Shown piece by piece: positions 5,042-6,002 of a DNA stretch of 6,002 nt; position 1 is the first letter of the stretch; each line of letters begins with the position of its first letter. The DNA is taken from contig DIEM01000015.1 in NCBI GenBank assembly GCA_002418625.1, positions 1 through 6,002 on the forward strand, written 5' to 3'. This DNA comes from Firmicutes bacterium UBA5774 (lineage in GTDB: Bacteria > Bacillota > Clostridia > Peptostreptococcales > Anaerovoracaceae). Under the pieces are notes generated by a model. The model was not told the DNA's origin. It saw only the letters and a program-made list of their open reading frames with translations, and did not search any database. The position numbers and the translations under genes were made by a program.

Positions 5042-6002
5042 ATGATAAACGGAGAATTGAATGAAAGACCGGCAGGGGACCGGGATGGGAGCGGAAATGA
5101 TGCCGTGGAAGAAAGGCCGGCCGCTTCTCAAGGGCTGATTCGAGAAGTTGTTGAAAAAAAGGGATACACGGGCTATCAGAAAAAGAGCATAGCGCTCTTG
5201 CTCGTGCTGGTGCTGCTGACCGGAAGCGCCTTTGGGTTCAGCCTCGGGACATATTTGGCCGATGGTGGAAGCAATGCGCAGAAAGAAACGGCCAAAGCGG
5301 ACAGTTATGTGATAGACAAGACTGTATCTCCGGTCGTGCCCATTGCGGAAAAAGTGCTCCCGTCCATTGTCGCCATTAAAGTAAAATCGACAGTGACGAC
5401 GATATTCGGCAGTCAGATGGAATCCCAAGGCACAGGATCGGGAATCATCTTTGATGATCAGGGGCATATCGTGACCAATAATCATGTTGTGGAGGGCGCC
5501 AGCGATCTTGTCGCCGTTATGAACGATGGGACGGAATTGCCAGCGACGCTTGTCGGGAAGGATTCAATATCAGATCTGGCGGTCATCAAAGTCGATCATT
5601 CGGGCCTGCACCCGGCAGAATTCGGAAATTCCTCCGATCTTCAGGTCGGGGAGCTGGCAGTAGCGCTAGGCAGTCCGCTGGGTATGGATTTTGCCGGGTC
5701 TGTCACCGCGGGCATCATCAGCGGGTTGGACAGAGAGGTATCCGTAGGGGATAAGACGATGGAACTCATCCAGACTGACGCAGCCATCAATCCCGGAAAT
5801 AGCGGGGGGGCTCTTGTCAACAGCGCGGGTCTTGTCATCGGCATAAACACCGTCAAGCTGGCAGAATCGGCGGTTGAAGGCATGGGCTTCGCGATTCCGG
5901 TCAATGAGGCAAAACCGATCATAGAACAACTGATCAGTGAAAAGAAAATCGTCAGGCCGAGCCTCGGCATCACCGGCAGCACGATCAGCAAGGAGGATGC
6001 CG
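5042..6002 (+). CDS. htrA: HtrA/DegP-like membrane-anchored serine protease (3' end outside window)
   Basis: The frame is open to the window end, giving 320 residues. A charged cytoplasmic N-terminus (1-48) precedes one membrane anchor (about 49-72, SIALLLVLVLLTGSAFGFSL), so the protease domain faces outside the membrane. The S1C trypsin-like domain has the full triad: His148 in TNNHVVEGA, Asp178 in DSISDLAVIKV, and Ser254 in NPGNSGGAL. GTGSGIIFD and GMGFAIPVN are further family signatures. HtrA proteases degrade or refold damaged exported proteins. One or more C-terminal PDZ domains are expected beyond about residue 305 (SLGITGS begins the transition) but lie outside the window. ATG at 5042 is supported by AGGGGGTGA (5029-5037). 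The gene follows the kinase by 63 bases and may be transcribed by read-through, by its own promoter, or both. A seven-G run (5804-5810) falls just after the catalytic Ser codon. Confidence 0.96.
   Translation, partial: MINGELNERPAGDRDGSGNDAVEERPAASQGLIREVVEKKGYTGYQKKSIALLLVLVLLTGSAFGFSLGTYLADGGSNAQKETAKADSYVIDKTVSPVVPIAEKVLPSIVAIKVKSTVTTIFGSQMESQGTGSGIIFDDQGHIVTNNHVVEGASDLVAVMNDGTELPATLVGKDSISDLAVIKVDHSGLHPAEFGNSSDLQVGELAVALGSPLGMDFAGSVTAGIISGLDREVSVGDKTMELIQTDAAINPGNSGGALVNSAGLVIGINTVKLAESAVEGMGFAIPVNEAKPIIEQLISEKKIVRPSLGITGSTISKEDA

Noticed and set aside
5018..5485. Long open frame on the - strand (155 codons) opposite the htrA start
   Set aside because: It lies wholly opposite the HtrA N-terminal region and the gap before it, shows no recognisable domain, and the + frame has clear protease motifs.
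1..6002. tRNA, rRNA, CRISPR arrays, insertion sequences or prophage genes
   Set aside because: No cloverleaf-like element, spaced repeat array, transposase or terminal inverted repeat was seen on either strand.

Overview
The window most likely comes from an anaerobic or facultative member of the Bacillota (Clostridia-like). This is inferred from protein style (WPLIL-type LiaF membrane segments, a membrane-anchored HtrA, a Cys-rich flavodoxin-like protein), strong GGAGG-like ribosome binding sites, and base composition that looks near 50% G+C by eye. All genes lie on the + strand and are tightly packed. No RNA gene, insertion sequence, CRISPR array or phage gene is visible, and no gene-free stretch exceeds 300 bases.

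Layout. (1) 1-268 is the 3' end of a NarL/LuxR-family response regulator, followed by a good intrinsic terminator (316-355) with a second palindrome in front of it. (2) 435-1208 encodes a flavodoxin-fold NAD(P)H/FMN oxidoreductase with a CX2CX2CX7C cysteine cluster. (3) 1253-4978 looks like one operon of four genes: a PspC-domain membrane protein; a LiaF/Toastrack-type membrane protein; an OmpR-family response regulator; and its sensor histidine kinase. Genes 1-2 and genes 3-4 each overlap by ATGA, which suggests translational coupling. (4) After a 63-base gap that holds direct and inverted repeats, a membrane-anchored HtrA/DegP-like S1C serine protease begins at 5042 and runs off the end of the window.

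How it fits together. PspC and LiaF/Toastrack proteins are known envelope-stress sensors or modulators. OmpR-type two-component systems next to htrA (as in CssRS-HtrA of Bacillus) are known to control extracytoplasmic protein quality control. The simplest reading is a self-contained envelope-stress module: the PspC and Toastrack proteins monitor the membrane or wall, the kinase and regulator relay the signal, and HtrA is an effector. A direct repeat with an 11-base period just upstream of htrA (4984-5005) has the geometry of an OmpR-family binding site, which would link regulator to protease. The individual families are all known. What deserves a second look is their combination and the regulatory DNA between kinase and protease.
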